Translations under genes and position numbers: made by a program | Shown here: piece by piece, positions 45,388-54,796 of the stretch | How the letters are laid out: the number at the start of each line of letters is the position of its first letter | Position numbering within the stretch: the stretch's first letter is position 1 | Assembly (NCBI RefSeq): GCF_002939305.1 | Contig: NZ_MVDI01000001.1 | Coordinates: forward strand, 1,364,001-1,428,000 | Reading direction: 5' to 3' | Length of the DNA stretch: 64,000 nt | From: Chroococcidiopsis sp. TS-821 | GTDB lineage: Bacteria; Cyanobacteriota; Cyanobacteriia; Cyanobacteriales; Chroococcidiopsidaceae | Notes under the pieces: model-generated | Databases searched by the model: none | Seen by the model: the letters and a program-made list of their open reading frames with translations, nothing else | What the model was told of the DNA's origin: nothing

Positions 45388-46047
45388 ATGACTACAGTCA
45401 ACGAGACGATCGAATACAACGAGCAACTGAGCCAATATATTCGCAACTTGTTTGTTGTTGAAGATGAAACCTTACAACAAATTCGCGATCGCCCACCCAA
45501 AGAGGGCTTACCTCCCCACGATATCAATCCAGAGGAAGGGCGCTTTCTGCAACTACTCGTCCGTGCCAGCAATGCCAAATCCGCAGTCGAATTTGGTACA
45601 CTCGTCGGCTATAGCAGCATTTGGATCGCCCGCGGCTTAGCACCAGGAGGTAAACTATTTACCTTCGAAAAAGAACCGATGTGCGTAGATATTGCGAAAG
45701 AGAATTTTGCCAAAGCTAATGTGGCGCACCAAATAGAAATTCTTTGTGGCGACGCGCACGCATTAGTTGATTCTATTGCTAGTCAAGGACCTTTTGATTT
45801 CGTATTCATCGATGCGGAAAAAACGGGCTACATTGATTACTTTGATTGGGCGTTAGAAAATACTCGTTCTGGTGGGTTGATCGTTGCTCATAACGTATTC
45901 CTCCACCGCACTATCTTGGATGCGGATACAACCGATGAAGGAGTCAAAGCGATGCAAATGTTCCACAAACACGTTGCTACTTCTAACCGTGTCATGAGTA
46001 CCGTATTTCCGGCTGGAGATGGAACGCTTGTTGCGGTAACTGCCTAA
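45388..46047 (+). CDS. mysB: MAA O-methyltransferase (MysB), class I
   Basis: Methylates demethyl-4-deoxygadusol to 4-deoxygadusol with SAM. It is a 219-residue family-3 (caffeoyl-CoA-type) O-methyltransferase. The SAM-binding loop is VEFGTLVGYSSIWIARGL, the acidic residue in FTFEKEP binds the ribose, and the metal-binding region is FDFVFIDAEKTGYIDYFDWA. It has the family's usual length. It starts 35 bp after mysA and 24 bp before mysC. Assignment rests on operon position as well as family. Confidence 0.9.
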   Translation: MTTVNETIEYNEQLSQYIRNLFVVEDETLQQIRDRPPKEGLPPHDINPEEGRFLQLLVRASNAKSAVEFGTLVGYSSIWIARGLAPGGKLFTFEKEPMCVDIAKENFAKANVAHQIEILCGDAHALVDSIASQGPFDFVFIDAEKTGYIDYFDWALENTRSGGLIVAHNVFLHRTILDADTTDEGVKAMQMFHKHVATSNRVMSTVFPAGDGTLVAVTA

Positions 46048-46071
46048 ATTCGTTTTCTAAGGCGCGTAATC

Positions 46072-47439
46072 ATGAAATCACGACAAACTCCCCGCGAGCG
46101 AACTTTTGCTTTGCTCAAAAGCCTTGGAACTCTGAGTTTACTTTTATTGGCTTTTCCCTTTTCTTTGAGCGCTGTTGTTGGCGCGCTGCTATGGAGTTCG
46201 CTCGCCAGCTTATTTCAAAAGCGCCGCGTGCAGGCGGAACCCAAACGGATTTTACTGACTGGTGCCAAGATGACAAAGTGCTTAACATTGGCGCGATCGT
46301 TTCACGCGGCTGGGCATCAGGTTGTCATGGTAGAGACCCACAAGTACTGGTTGTCGGGCAATCGGTTTTCTAACTGCGTAGAAGCATTCTACACCGTGCC
46401 TGCACCACAACACGACGCTGAAGGCTACATTCAAGGGCTGTTGAACATTGTCAAGCAAGAAAAAATTGATATGTTCATTCCCGTATCTAGCCCAGTTGCT
46501 AGCTACTACGACTCCTTGGCAAAACCCGCACTATCGCCTTATTGTGAGGTATTTGCTTTTGACGCTGAAACGACCAAGTTGCTAGACAACAAGTTTACTT
46601 TCAACCAAAAAGCGCATTCTGTCGGGTTGTCTGCACCGAAAACCTTCTTGATTACAAATCCAGAACAAGTCCTTAACTTCGACTTCGCCGCTGACGGTAG
46701 CCAGTATATTCTCAAAAGTATTGCTTACGACTCAATTAACCGCTTAGCATTGCTCAAGTTGCCTTGCGCGCCCCAAAAAATGGCAGAGTACGTTCGCAGT
46801 TTGCCAATCAGCGAGGAAAATCCCTGGATTATGCAGGAATTTCTCAAAGGGCAAGAGTACTGTACTCATGCTGTCGTTCGAGATGGAAAGTTACTGCTTT
46901 ACGCATGTTCCAAATCTTGCGACTTTTTAGTCAACTACGAACACGACTACAATCCAGCGATTCTCGATTGGGTGACGCGCTTTGTTAAAGAACTTAACCT
47001 GACAGGGCAAATTTGCTTGGACTTCATTCAAGCAGAAGATGGCACGGTGTATCCAATTGAGTGCAATCCGCGAACGAGTACTTGTATTACGATGTTCCAT
47101 GACCAGCCGAAGGTAGTAGCGGATGCTTACCTCAGCAGTGGTGCGCAAGCATCAAAAGAACCTGTGCAGCCATTACCTGATAGTAAACCAACTTATTGGA
47201 CATTTCACGAGCTTTGGCGATTACTGACAAAAGTCAAATCTTGGAAAGATCTACAGTATCGGCTCGGTATTATTTTCAATGGCGTAGATCCAGTTTTTCA
47301 TCCCCGCGATCCTCTGCCATTTCTGGGAGTCAATCACTGGCAAATTCCTTTACTCATTCTCAACAATGTACGTCAACTAAAAGGTTGGGAACGCATCGAC
47401 TTTAACATTGGCAAGCTGGTGCAGTTGGGAGGCGATTGA
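46072..47439 (+). CDS. mysC: MAA ATP-grasp ligase (MysC)
   Basis: Joins glycine to 4-deoxygadusol to form mycosporine-glycine. The 455-residue ATP-grasp enzyme has a hydrophobic N-terminal helix at about residues 17-47 (LGTLSLLLLAFPFSLSAVVG), so it may be membrane-anchored, as is typical for MysC. Then RILLTGAKMTKCLTLARSFH starts the preATP-grasp domain. ATP-binding parts include YILKSIAYDS and WIMQEFLKGQEYCTHAVVRD. The metal-binding end is GQICLDFIQAEDGTVYPIEC with NPRTSTC. The next gene is not the usual mysD or mysE. Confidence 0.93.
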   Translation: MKSRQTPRERTFALLKSLGTLSLLLLAFPFSLSAVVGALLWSSLASLFQKRRVQAEPKRILLTGAKMTKCLTLARSFHAAGHQVVMVETHKYWLSGNRFSNCVEAFYTVPAPQHDAEGYIQGLLNIVKQEKIDMFIPVSSPVASYYDSLAKPALSPYCEVFAFDAETTKLLDNKFTFNQKAHSVGLSAPKTFLITNPEQVLNFDFAADGSQYILKSIAYDSINRLALLKLPCAPQKMAEYVRSLPISEENPWIMQEFLKGQEYCTHAVVRDGKLLLYACSKSCDFLVNYEHDYNPAILDWVTRFVKELNLTGQICLDFIQAEDGTVYPIECNPRTSTCITMFHDQPKVVADAYLSSGAQASKEPVQPLPDSKPTYWTFHELWRLLTKVKSWKDLQYRLGIIFNGVDPVFHPRDPLPFLGVNHWQIPLLILNNVRQLKGWERIDFNIGKLVQLGGD

Positions 47440-47520
47440 TTCATCAAGAAAAAACTAGCAGCTTGTTGAGTAGATATCTTAGCTACCTTTCAAGTATCGA
47501 ACCTACGCAAGAACCTTCTA

Positions 47521-47559
47521 TTACCTTTGTGTTCTTTGTGGTTCTTTCATAATTTTGCC
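47521..47559 (+). repeat. Dispersed leader repeat upstream of the second methyltransferase
   Basis: TTGTGTTCTTTGTGGTTC followed by TTTCATAATTTTGCCTAAA, within the 158-bp gap after mysC. It matches 14104-14150 upstream of the NB-ARC gene. It suggests a junction or separate leader between mysC and the methyltransferase gene. Confidence 0.5.
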
Positions 47560-47597
47560 TAAATCCTGAAATATATTTAATTCCTAGCGGAGTTTCA

Positions 47598-48656
47598 ATG
47601 ACAACAACACTTACTCACAAAACCAATAACATGGAAGCCAAAAAGAAAGTCTTTGGCATGATTCAAGCTTTCTGGGAAAGCCAATGTTTATACGTAGCCA
47701 CGCGCTTAGATATTTTTAATATATTGTCCGAAGGTCCGCAAAATATTGAAACTCTAGCAGAAAAAACTGCAACCAAAGCAGACAAACTCTACGTTATTCT
47801 GCGTGCTTTAGGGCACTTAGGTGTTTTAGAAGAACAGCCAGGAAGAATTTTTGCTGCTACTGAAGTGTCCGATCTGCTTGTGACAAATGCGGGACCTTCG
47901 ATTGGGCATTTTGCAATGCATATTATAGAACCAGCACAGTGGGACGCTTGGAAGGAGTTAGAAACGTGTTTGCACACCGGTGAAGTGCCGTTTGAGCGTG
48001 CTAATGGCAAGACAGTTTACGAGTTCACGCGAGATGAAGAATGGAGTGGCGATGTTTTTATCAAAGCCATGAGTTTTTTAACCGATCATGCGGTTGATGC
48101 TTTGCTCGATGTTTTTGACTTTAGCCGCTTTGGTACAGTAATGGATGTCGGTGGCGGTCAAGGTGGACTCATTGCTAAAATTGTCAAGCGCTATGGCTGT
48201 AAAGGTATCTTGTTTGACTTGCCGTATGTGACAGAGACAGCACCCGCATATATTGAAAAGCAAGGCGTTGCGGCTGATGCTATCCAAATCGTCACAGGGG
48301 ATGTTTTTCAAGGGTTGCCAACTGGGGCGGATGCAATCGTAATGAAGTATTTTCTGTCTTCATGGAAAGATGAGGATGCGCTGAAAATATTAAGTCATTG
48401 TCGAGAAGCACTGCCAAAACACGGCAAGGTCGTTTTATTACAATGTCTTGTTCCCGATTTGGGCGAGCCAACAGTTTGTCCTGATGGTATTATTCCATCA
48501 CTGTTTGCAACCCAAATTATGGTGGCAGTTCCTGGCGGTGCATGGCGCACTCAAAAGGAATATGAACGCTTGTTTACAGCGAGTGGTTTTCAACTAGAGA
48601 ACGTCGTACATACGGGAACGAATCTCTCAGCACTTGAATTTGGTTTAGTTGATTAA
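47598..48656 (+). CDS. Dimerisation-domain O-methyltransferase (acetylserotonin-type) next to the MAA genes
   Basis: A 352-residue SAM-dependent methyltransferase of the plant-type/hydroxyindole O-methyltransferase family, unrelated to MysB. The N-terminal dimerisation domain reads IQAFWESQCLYVATRLDIFN. The SAM-binding motif is VMDVGGGQGGLIAKIVKRYG, followed by GILFDLPYV. The catalytic-region MKYFLSSWKDEDALKILSHC is followed by VVLLQCLVPD and AVPGGAWRTQKEYERLFTAS. The gene is on the same strand as mysABC, 158 bp downstream, and is closed by a terminator. Modification of a mycosporine product is a reasonable but unproven inference. Confidence 0.85.
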   Translation: MTTTLTHKTNNMEAKKKVFGMIQAFWESQCLYVATRLDIFNILSEGPQNIETLAEKTATKADKLYVILRALGHLGVLEEQPGRIFAATEVSDLLVTNAGPSIGHFAMHIIEPAQWDAWKELETCLHTGEVPFERANGKTVYEFTRDEEWSGDVFIKAMSFLTDHAVDALLDVFDFSRFGTVMDVGGGQGGLIAKIVKRYGCKGILFDLPYVTETAPAYIEKQGVAADAIQIVTGDVFQGLPTGADAIVMKYFLSSWKDEDALKILSHCREALPKHGKVVLLQCLVPDLGEPTVCPDGIIPSLFATQIMVAVPGGAWRTQKEYERLFTASGFQLENVVHTGTNLSALEFGLVD

Positions 48657-48750
48657 ATCTTTTGCATGAATCGTCGATGCTTTCCGACTTTCTTCGGGGC
48701 TGCATAAATGAAGTGTGACGAGCACGCACCAAGATAAGAGTTTGATGAGT

Positions 48751-48780
48751 AAAGTCCACCTCCGCGGACTTTGTTTGTCT
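48751..48780 (+). terminator. Rho-independent terminator after the methyltransferase
   Basis: AAAGTCC (48751-48757) and GGACTTT (48766-48772) form a perfect 7-bp stem with an 8-nt loop, followed by GTTTGTCT. It may end the whole sunscreen gene group. Confidence 0.82.
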
Positions 48781-48858
48781 AAGCGAACTATATCGCAGTC
48801 GCATTCCATGCAAGTAGGGGTAGGGTAGGTAAGATGCCTACCCATAAGTCTATTTATC

Positions 48859-51800
48859 CTATTCACTACAAACAAGCATCTGAGATTGCTCTAGATCGAC
48901 GACAAGTTGTTGCCACTTTAGCCCAGCTAAGTTATCGCGGACTAGATGCGCGTGACCAACACGTTCAACAGGACCAAGTCCCAAAACCCACATCCCGGCA
49001 GCTAACCCGGCTGCAACTCCCGAACTCGCGTCTTCCACAACGAGGCATTCGTGCGGCTGCAAGCCTAACTGTTGGGCTGCGTACAGAAAGACATCGGGGG
49101 CTGGTTTATGATGTTCAACACTGTAACCGTCGGCGATCGCATTTAAGCGTTCCGCAATTCCTAAGCGCTGACAAACAAGGCGGGCGTTTTTACTCGATGA
49201 ACCGATCGCAACTTTAATATCTGCTGCTTGCAATTCATCTAATAATTCAAGTGCCCCTGGTAGTAAATCGGCTGGCGTGAGATTTTGAATTAACTGCTCG
49301 TAGTAGCTGTTTTTCCTTACCATCATCTCTTGCAGTTCGGCTTCACTCGCGGTGCGATCGCCCAACAGGTGTAGCAGTGAATCGCGGCGCGACAATCCGC
49401 GCATTTGCTCGTTAGCTTGACGATCGAAAGTAATCCCGATTTCATCGGCGAGTTGCTTCCAGGCTAAGTAATGATACTCTGACGTGTCTGTTAAAACACC
49501 ATCTAAATCAAAGATGACACCGCGCAACGGAGTTATAGGACAGCGATCGCTAAGTGTGCGATTGGGTTTGAACCGGACATTTGGCAGTAAGGGGGAGACT
49601 CCCGCACGCAACTGTCCTCCTTGAGTTAATTCCTCAGAATACACTCCTGAGGCTTCCGGTTTGTCTGTTGTCATAAGTACGGCATTGGATGTGATGTCAA
49701 ACTTGTACCACTGTTGTCGCCATTGCAGCTTAAACTGCAAACGCGTCCAGTGAGATGGTAAATGCGATCGCTCAACAACAGGACCTGCTTCTGTGAAACG
49801 CACACCAGCAAAACCAGCAACAACTGCTTGCCATACGCCACCCGCTGAAGCTGCATGAACGCCTTCCGCTGCATTACCGCGCACATCTTTGATATCTACT
49901 AGCGCTGCTCGCATAAAATGTTCGTAAGCAGCCGCCGGATCGTCTAATTCACACGCCAAAATTGCATGAATCGCAGGTCCTAACGAAGAACCGTAGGTGT
50001 GATCGGTGCGGGGAGTATAGTAATTCCAGTTGGCTTGTAATAGCTGACGTCGCTGTTGGGCGCTCATCTCAGTTTTCAATGGCTGATCTCGTAGCAGGTA
50101 TAGCAGCATCAATACATCGGGCTGTTTGAGAATTTGCTTTTCATTTGTCCCTTCAACGCCGAGAATCGCCTGCATTGACTGCGTACGCCACTGATAATCT
50201 GTCCAATCGATATCTTCTAAGTCAAAGAAGCCTTCAAATTGCTCGATAACTTTTGTATCTGTCGGTTGAGCCACAAACATATGTCGGATAATATGCGACC
50301 AGCGCTTGATTCGTTCCGGTCGGATATCTAACTTGTGTGCTAACTCTGTTGCGCGTTCTGGATAGTGCTGCTGTAACCAGTCATATACCGTTAACGCAAT
50401 TTCCAAATGCCACTGCGCCATGCGGTTGGTAAATGTGTTATTGTCAACGCGCTCGTGGTTTTCATCAGGGCCAATGACATCGCGAATCTCATAACACTGG
50501 CGATCGCTGTTCCATTCGACGCGGCTACCCCAAAATACTGCAGTATCGAGGATAATTTCGGCTCCCTCGCGCTGCATCCAATCATCATCGCGCGTTGCTT
50601 GCCAGTATTGCCAAACCGCGTAAGCGATATCGGTATTGATATGAACTTCAATGTCACCGCACCAGATGCGTACAGGTTCGCCGTCAGGACCAAATACCCA
50701 ACGGGGAGTGACTTCATCGCCTGTATTCGCACTTTCCCAAGCAAACATTGCGCCTTCATAACCTGCGGCTTGCGCTTTACGTCTTGCACCTTCTAGCGTG
50801 TGGTAGCGATAAGACAGTAAGTTACGCGCGATTTGCGGTTGCGTGAAAGTAAAGAAAGGAACGATAAAGACTTCAGTATCCCAAAAGACGTGACCGCGAT
50901 ACGCAAATCCAGACAGCGTTTTTGCTGGAATACTTACACGGTTGTTATGTCTTGGTGCTGCTGCAAGCAGTTGAAATAAATTGTAACGAACTGCAACTTG
51001 GGCGGTGGGGTCACCAGTAATAGTAATATCGCAGTCTTGCCATAACTCATCCCATACTGCGCCGTGGGCTGCAAGTAAAGTTGAATAACTTGGCAAACTC
51101 GCTAACCGCTCTTGGGCAGCAGCTACGGGTTGCTCCACATCGAGTGAAGTAAAAACTGTAACAATTTTTTCTAAAGTAACAGTTTTTCCAGGCTGTGCCT
51201 GAAATGATGTCGTTAATGTCGGAGTGCCTGGGTTTCCAGTAAATTGAACCGAGGTTGCTTCCGAACACGCGAGTTGAAACGCCATCGCTAATTCGATTCC
51301 TGAATGGCTACAGCGCTGGTGTAACCATGCTTGATTGTTGCTACTGCCTTGTGCGAGCCAATCCCAATGCTTGACGCCGTGGTTATCGACGTTGCCATTA
51401 ATACTAGCCTCAAGAGCGATCGCACCAGTAAAGTCGATGGGTGTAATCTGGCAGTGCAACACTAAGACGCGATCGTCTGCCATACTAATTATTCGCTCAA
51501 AGTGGAACTTCACAGTATGTCCACTTGGACTGCGCCACAATACATCGCGGCTGACGATACCCCAACGTAAGTCTAGCTGACGCTGATATTCTAAGAGCTC
51601 GCCTTGATTCAAACAAAAGCGATCGCTTCCTATGTATACTGTTAACGGCAACCAATCAGGACAATTCACGAGTTCCGTATGCATTACAGGAACGTCATCG
51701 TATACGCCGTTAATCAACGTTGCCGCGCTGGCATTTGGGTAGCCCTCTTCAAAGCTCCCGCGCGTACCAAGATAACCGTTGCCTAAAGTAAACAGTGTCT

Positions 51801-51864
51801 CCTTATGGTGCAATTCTGCCGGATCGAACTGAGTTTCAAAAATCTTCCAACCGCTGTAGTCCAT
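48859..51864 (-). CDS. GH65 disaccharide phosphorylase fused to beta-phosphoglucomutase
   Basis: About 1001 residues from ATG 51864; a TTG at 51900 would add 12. Residues 1-770 are a GH65 enzyme: GWKIFETQFDPAELHHKETL, GNGYLGTRGSFEEG, FWDTEVFIVPFFTFTQPQIA, and RDVIGPDENHERVDNNTFTN with the general acid Glu. Residues about 780-1000 are a HAD-family beta-phosphoglucomutase: GVIFDLDGVLTDTSEYHYLA, AIGSSSKNARLVCQRLGI, and VVEDASSGVAAGLAAGMWVL. The fusion would phosphorolyse a glucosyl disaccharide (trehalose, kojibiose or maltose type) to beta-glucose 1-phosphate and convert it to glucose 6-phosphate in one protein. The precise disaccharide is not readable. Confidence 0.92.
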   Translation of the reverse strand: MDYSGWKIFETQFDPAELHHKETLFTLGNGYLGTRGSFEEGYPNASAATLINGVYDDVPVMHTELVNCPDWLPLTVYIGSDRFCLNQGELLEYQRQLDLRWGIVSRDVLWRSPSGHTVKFHFERIISMADDRVLVLHCQITPIDFTGAIALEASINGNVDNHGVKHWDWLAQGSSNNQAWLHQRCSHSGIELAMAFQLACSEATSVQFTGNPGTPTLTTSFQAQPGKTVTLEKIVTVFTSLDVEQPVAAAQERLASLPSYSTLLAAHGAVWDELWQDCDITITGDPTAQVAVRYNLFQLLAAAPRHNNRVSIPAKTLSGFAYRGHVFWDTEVFIVPFFTFTQPQIARNLLSYRYHTLEGARRKAQAAGYEGAMFAWESANTGDEVTPRWVFGPDGEPVRIWCGDIEVHINTDIAYAVWQYWQATRDDDWMQREGAEIILDTAVFWGSRVEWNSDRQCYEIRDVIGPDENHERVDNNTFTNRMAQWHLEIALTVYDWLQQHYPERATELAHKLDIRPERIKRWSHIIRHMFVAQPTDTKVIEQFEGFFDLEDIDWTDYQWRTQSMQAILGVEGTNEKQILKQPDVLMLLYLLRDQPLKTEMSAQQRRQLLQANWNYYTPRTDHTYGSSLGPAIHAILACELDDPAAAYEHFMRAALVDIKDVRGNAAEGVHAASAGGVWQAVVAGFAGVRFTEAGPVVERSHLPSHWTRLQFKLQWRQQWYKFDITSNAVLMTTDKPEASGVYSEELTQGGQLRAGVSPLLPNVRFKPNRTLSDRCPITPLRGVIFDLDGVLTDTSEYHYLAWKQLADEIGITFDRQANEQMRGLSRRDSLLHLLGDRTASEAELQEMMVRKNSYYEQLIQNLTPADLLPGALELLDELQAADIKVAIGSSSKNARLVCQRLGIAERLNAIADGYSVEHHKPAPDVFLYAAQQLGLQPHECLVVEDASSGVAAGLAAGMWVLGLGPVERVGHAHLVRDNLAGLKWQQLVVDLEQSQMLVCSE

Positions 51865-52065
51865 GACTCGCTCATCTCGCTGGGGTATCGTACAATACAA
51901 AAATCTCTCTTTCTAGCATTCCCCTTTAGATAGAGATTCGTAGGGAATTTACGAAAACCGAACTAAAACTATACAAAACGCAACAAAGTGTCATAAAACG
52001 TTTCAAGTGCTGGTGGCTCAACACCAAAAAATTTAACTCATCACTACTCACTAGCCACTCATTAC

Positions 52066-54375
52066 TTAAGCTTCGATCACGACTCGCAGATTACCGCGTT
52101 TCTTGGCAACGCGACACGCGGTTGTATTGCCTGAGCGCTCAAATTCTAAATCGAGTAAAGTAGGTCCAACACGCAAATTGTGTAGTGATAAAGTATTAAT
52201 CGATTCTGGTAAAGCAGGGTCAATGATCCGCAAGCAATTATTTTTAGCATCCGGAACAAGGTTGACCATCATTTGTAGTAGCTGAAAGATACTACCTGTC
52301 GCCCAAGCTTGCGGCGAACACGCGACTGGATACTGCACTGGATCGTTATCGTTCGTGCGTTCGTAGCCACAGAAAAGTTCAGGCGGGCGTTGATACGGTT
52401 GACGTTGCGTCATCTCTAAAATACTTTGAGAAAGTTCCAGCGCTTGATCGATTAATCCAAGCGATCGCACGCCCATCGCAATCATCGAATTGTCATGCGG
52501 CCAAACCGAACCGATATGATACCCCATCGGATTATAAGCTGGCGACAAACTGCTCAAAGTGCGAATGCCCCATCCATTAAACATATCCGGTGCGCGTAGC
52601 CGTTCGGCAACACTATAAGCTTTTTCCGGTGTCAAAATTCCCAGATGCAGGCAATGACCAGGATTAGAGGTAATACTATCAACTTGCTTGCCTTCACCGT
52701 CTAAAGCTAGAGCGCAGTAATCTTGATCGGACATCCAAAAGTCACGATTAAATCGCTCTTTCAAACGATTTGCATCTTCTTGCCAGCGATCTGCTAAGTC
52801 GATCCGCTTTTTCATGCGGGCGATTTCTGCTAAGCGGATTTTTGCTGCATAAACATAAGCTTGGACTTCGCAAAGTGCAATTGGACCGTTTGCTAAGTGC
52901 CCGTGACGGTCTACGATACAATCACCTGAATCTTTCCATCCTTGGTTAACTAAACCGCGTCGAGACGTACGGAAGTAGCTAAGGTAGCCGGTTTTTTCAC
53001 ATTTGCGGTCGATCCACTCCATCGCGGCTAGCGCATTCGACCACAGTTGCTCTAGGGTTTCGTTATCGTGCGTCCAAGCGTAGTATTCCGCATAGAGCAT
53101 CAACCACAAAGGAGTTGCGTCGATGGTGCCGTAGTACGGTGTATGGGGAACTTCTTGGCAACGCGCCATTTCACCCATACGCAACTCGTGCAATATTTTA
53201 CCAGGTTCTTCTTCGCGCCACTCGTCTTCTACTTTACCTTGGTAAGCGGCGAGAATCAAAAGTGTTTCGCGCGCGATCGCCGGATTCAACATTAATGTTT
53301 GAGAAGCCGCGATCAGCGAGTCGCGCCCAAACAATGTTGAAAACCAAGGAACTCCAGCTGAGACAACTTTGCAATTACCAAAGTTTTTCCCAATTGACTG
53401 TCGTAAAAGATACAAATCTTGTTCGGCGCGTTCGATAGTACGGTTAAAAATGACTTTGTCAGAGCGAATTTGCGTAATATGTTGTCGCCAATTTTGCTCT
53501 TCTAATAATTCAGCCGCTTTTGCTTGCACGAGCGTCGTCGGAGCGCTGACTGTAGAAGCTGGCTGACGATCGGTTAACATTTGTAGCCGATAGCCTAGCT
53601 TCTGCGTTTGGTGCGAAGCTAATTCCAGTTGCCAAATTGCAGTATAACCTTTGAACAGCTTTGGCTTGAGATACTGAAACTGAATGCGCGATTCCATCAG
53701 CAACCCATCTAAGCCTTGATAGGCTAAAGTTAGTTCTTCTTGTTGACACAAACGGTAAGCAGATGCACCGTCACGCGAGGCTTGATCGCTAATTGGTTGT
53801 GCCAGGCGCAATAACTGACCGCGTTTTTCCCGCCGAAACCCCCGAATTTCAAATAAATCAATAAAATCGGCGTCAAAGCTGAGGCTAAGTTCAAAGCTTA
53901 CCGAACTAGTACTGTAATTTGTGATTTCGATTTCTTCAAACAGTGCGCCACCCAGCGCAATTTCTCTGCGAATTCCCAGCGCATCAGCGGTTAAACGGTC
54001 TTCAATGGTCGGATTTGTACACAGAATTGACAGCAAAAAGCCTTTATCAGCGGTGCTGCTAAGCAGGACAGGCGATCGCCCTTCAATTTGCATCTCTAGC
54101 CGACTAAGAAAGCGAGTATCATTGCAAAAAAGTCCCATACTAGCTTTCTGTTCGTCAACAACACCCAAACAGCCAGAAATATTTCCGAGCGTATCAGTGA
54201 CTAGAAATAAATCGTCGTCTTTGACTGTAAGTGTTGGTTGCGGTCGTTCACTTAATACACAGGGCCATTCAGGAATAGGTAACTGGTGTGCTGGAACAAA
54301 AATTCTTCCGTCCAGATCGAGTCTGTCTGTTGTCATCAGCGTATCTGGTGTCATGCCAAATATTTCCGCTTCCAC
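52066..54375 (-). CDS. Amylo-alpha-1,6-glucosidase-like glycoside hydrolase
   Basis: A 769-residue enzyme. Residues about 50-260 are a bacterial glycogen-debranching N-terminal domain: LTVKDDDLFLVTDTLGNISG, then GLFCNDTRFLSRLEMQIEGR. The C-terminal (alpha/alpha)6 barrel has VSAGVPWFSTLFGRDSLIAA, YYGTIDATPLWLMLYAEYYA and GYHIGSVWPHDNSMIAMGVR, with acidic residues placed as catalysts. Related proteins are annotated as debranching enzymes, but many act on small alpha-glucosides or glucosylglycerate-type solutes. It lies 201 bp from the GH65 fusion gene on the same strand, suggesting a shared carbohydrate role. Confidence 0.82.
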   Translation of the reverse strand: MEAEIFGMTPDTLMTTDRLDLDGRIFVPAHQLPIPEWPCVLSERPQPTLTVKDDDLFLVTDTLGNISGCLGVVDEQKASMGLFCNDTRFLSRLEMQIEGRSPVLLSSTADKGFLLSILCTNPTIEDRLTADALGIRREIALGGALFEEIEITNYSTSSVSFELSLSFDADFIDLFEIRGFRREKRGQLLRLAQPISDQASRDGASAYRLCQQEELTLAYQGLDGLLMESRIQFQYLKPKLFKGYTAIWQLELASHQTQKLGYRLQMLTDRQPASTVSAPTTLVQAKAAELLEEQNWRQHITQIRSDKVIFNRTIERAEQDLYLLRQSIGKNFGNCKVVSAGVPWFSTLFGRDSLIAASQTLMLNPAIARETLLILAAYQGKVEDEWREEEPGKILHELRMGEMARCQEVPHTPYYGTIDATPLWLMLYAEYYAWTHDNETLEQLWSNALAAMEWIDRKCEKTGYLSYFRTSRRGLVNQGWKDSGDCIVDRHGHLANGPIALCEVQAYVYAAKIRLAEIARMKKRIDLADRWQEDANRLKERFNRDFWMSDQDYCALALDGEGKQVDSITSNPGHCLHLGILTPEKAYSVAERLRAPDMFNGWGIRTLSSLSPAYNPMGYHIGSVWPHDNSMIAMGVRSLGLIDQALELSQSILEMTQRQPYQRPPELFCGYERTNDNDPVQYPVACSPQAWATGSIFQLLQMMVNLVPDAKNNCLRIIDPALPESINTLSLHNLRVGPTLLDLEFERSGNTTACRVAKKRGNLRVVIEA

Positions 54376-54796
54376 AATGATTTGTATATCTTCTCGCGCT
54401 GTTACTTGCCTTTACAGTGTCTGACCTAGCCAAACAACTGTTTTGCTCATTCTTCACGAGCTTTTTCCGACAAAGATTTAAGGATGAAATCTATTAGTTG
54501 AGAACAATAGAATAAAAACTTAACATATAGTTCATATCAACACGTCTGGCGTTTGCTGAGTTGACGTTAGCATTTGCTATAGCAATTTAGAGCAATAGAG
54601 AAATTTTTGGGCTTTCAAATTTACTTCTCTGCTCGAATGTAACTTATTTTCATAAACTATTGTAAATAAATTTAAGAAATTTATCTGCTGTTACGTCAAA
54701 TCTATTCAACCGCAAGCAAGAAGTCAAAAGTCAGTAGCAACTTCTTACAATGACTTTTGACTTTCAAATTACATTTTGGCTAACGTGCTGCAATTG
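54376..54796. other. Intergenic region between the debranching gene and the GT4 gene
   Basis: This 421-bp region carries the promoter of the minus-strand debranching-type gene on its left and the terminator-like hairpin of the GT4 gene on its right (54721-54763). Nothing else was recognised. Confidence 0.45.
54721..54763 (-). terminator. Long hairpin downstream of the GT4 gene
   Basis: AAGTCAAAAGTCA (54721-54733) and TGACTTTTGACTT (54751-54763) form a perfect 13-bp stem with a 17-nt loop. It begins 34 bp after the GT4 stop on the minus strand. No long T-run follows, so it may act as a weak terminator or RNA stabiliser. The AAGTCAAA repeats are of the cyanobacterial STRR type. Confidence 0.55.
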
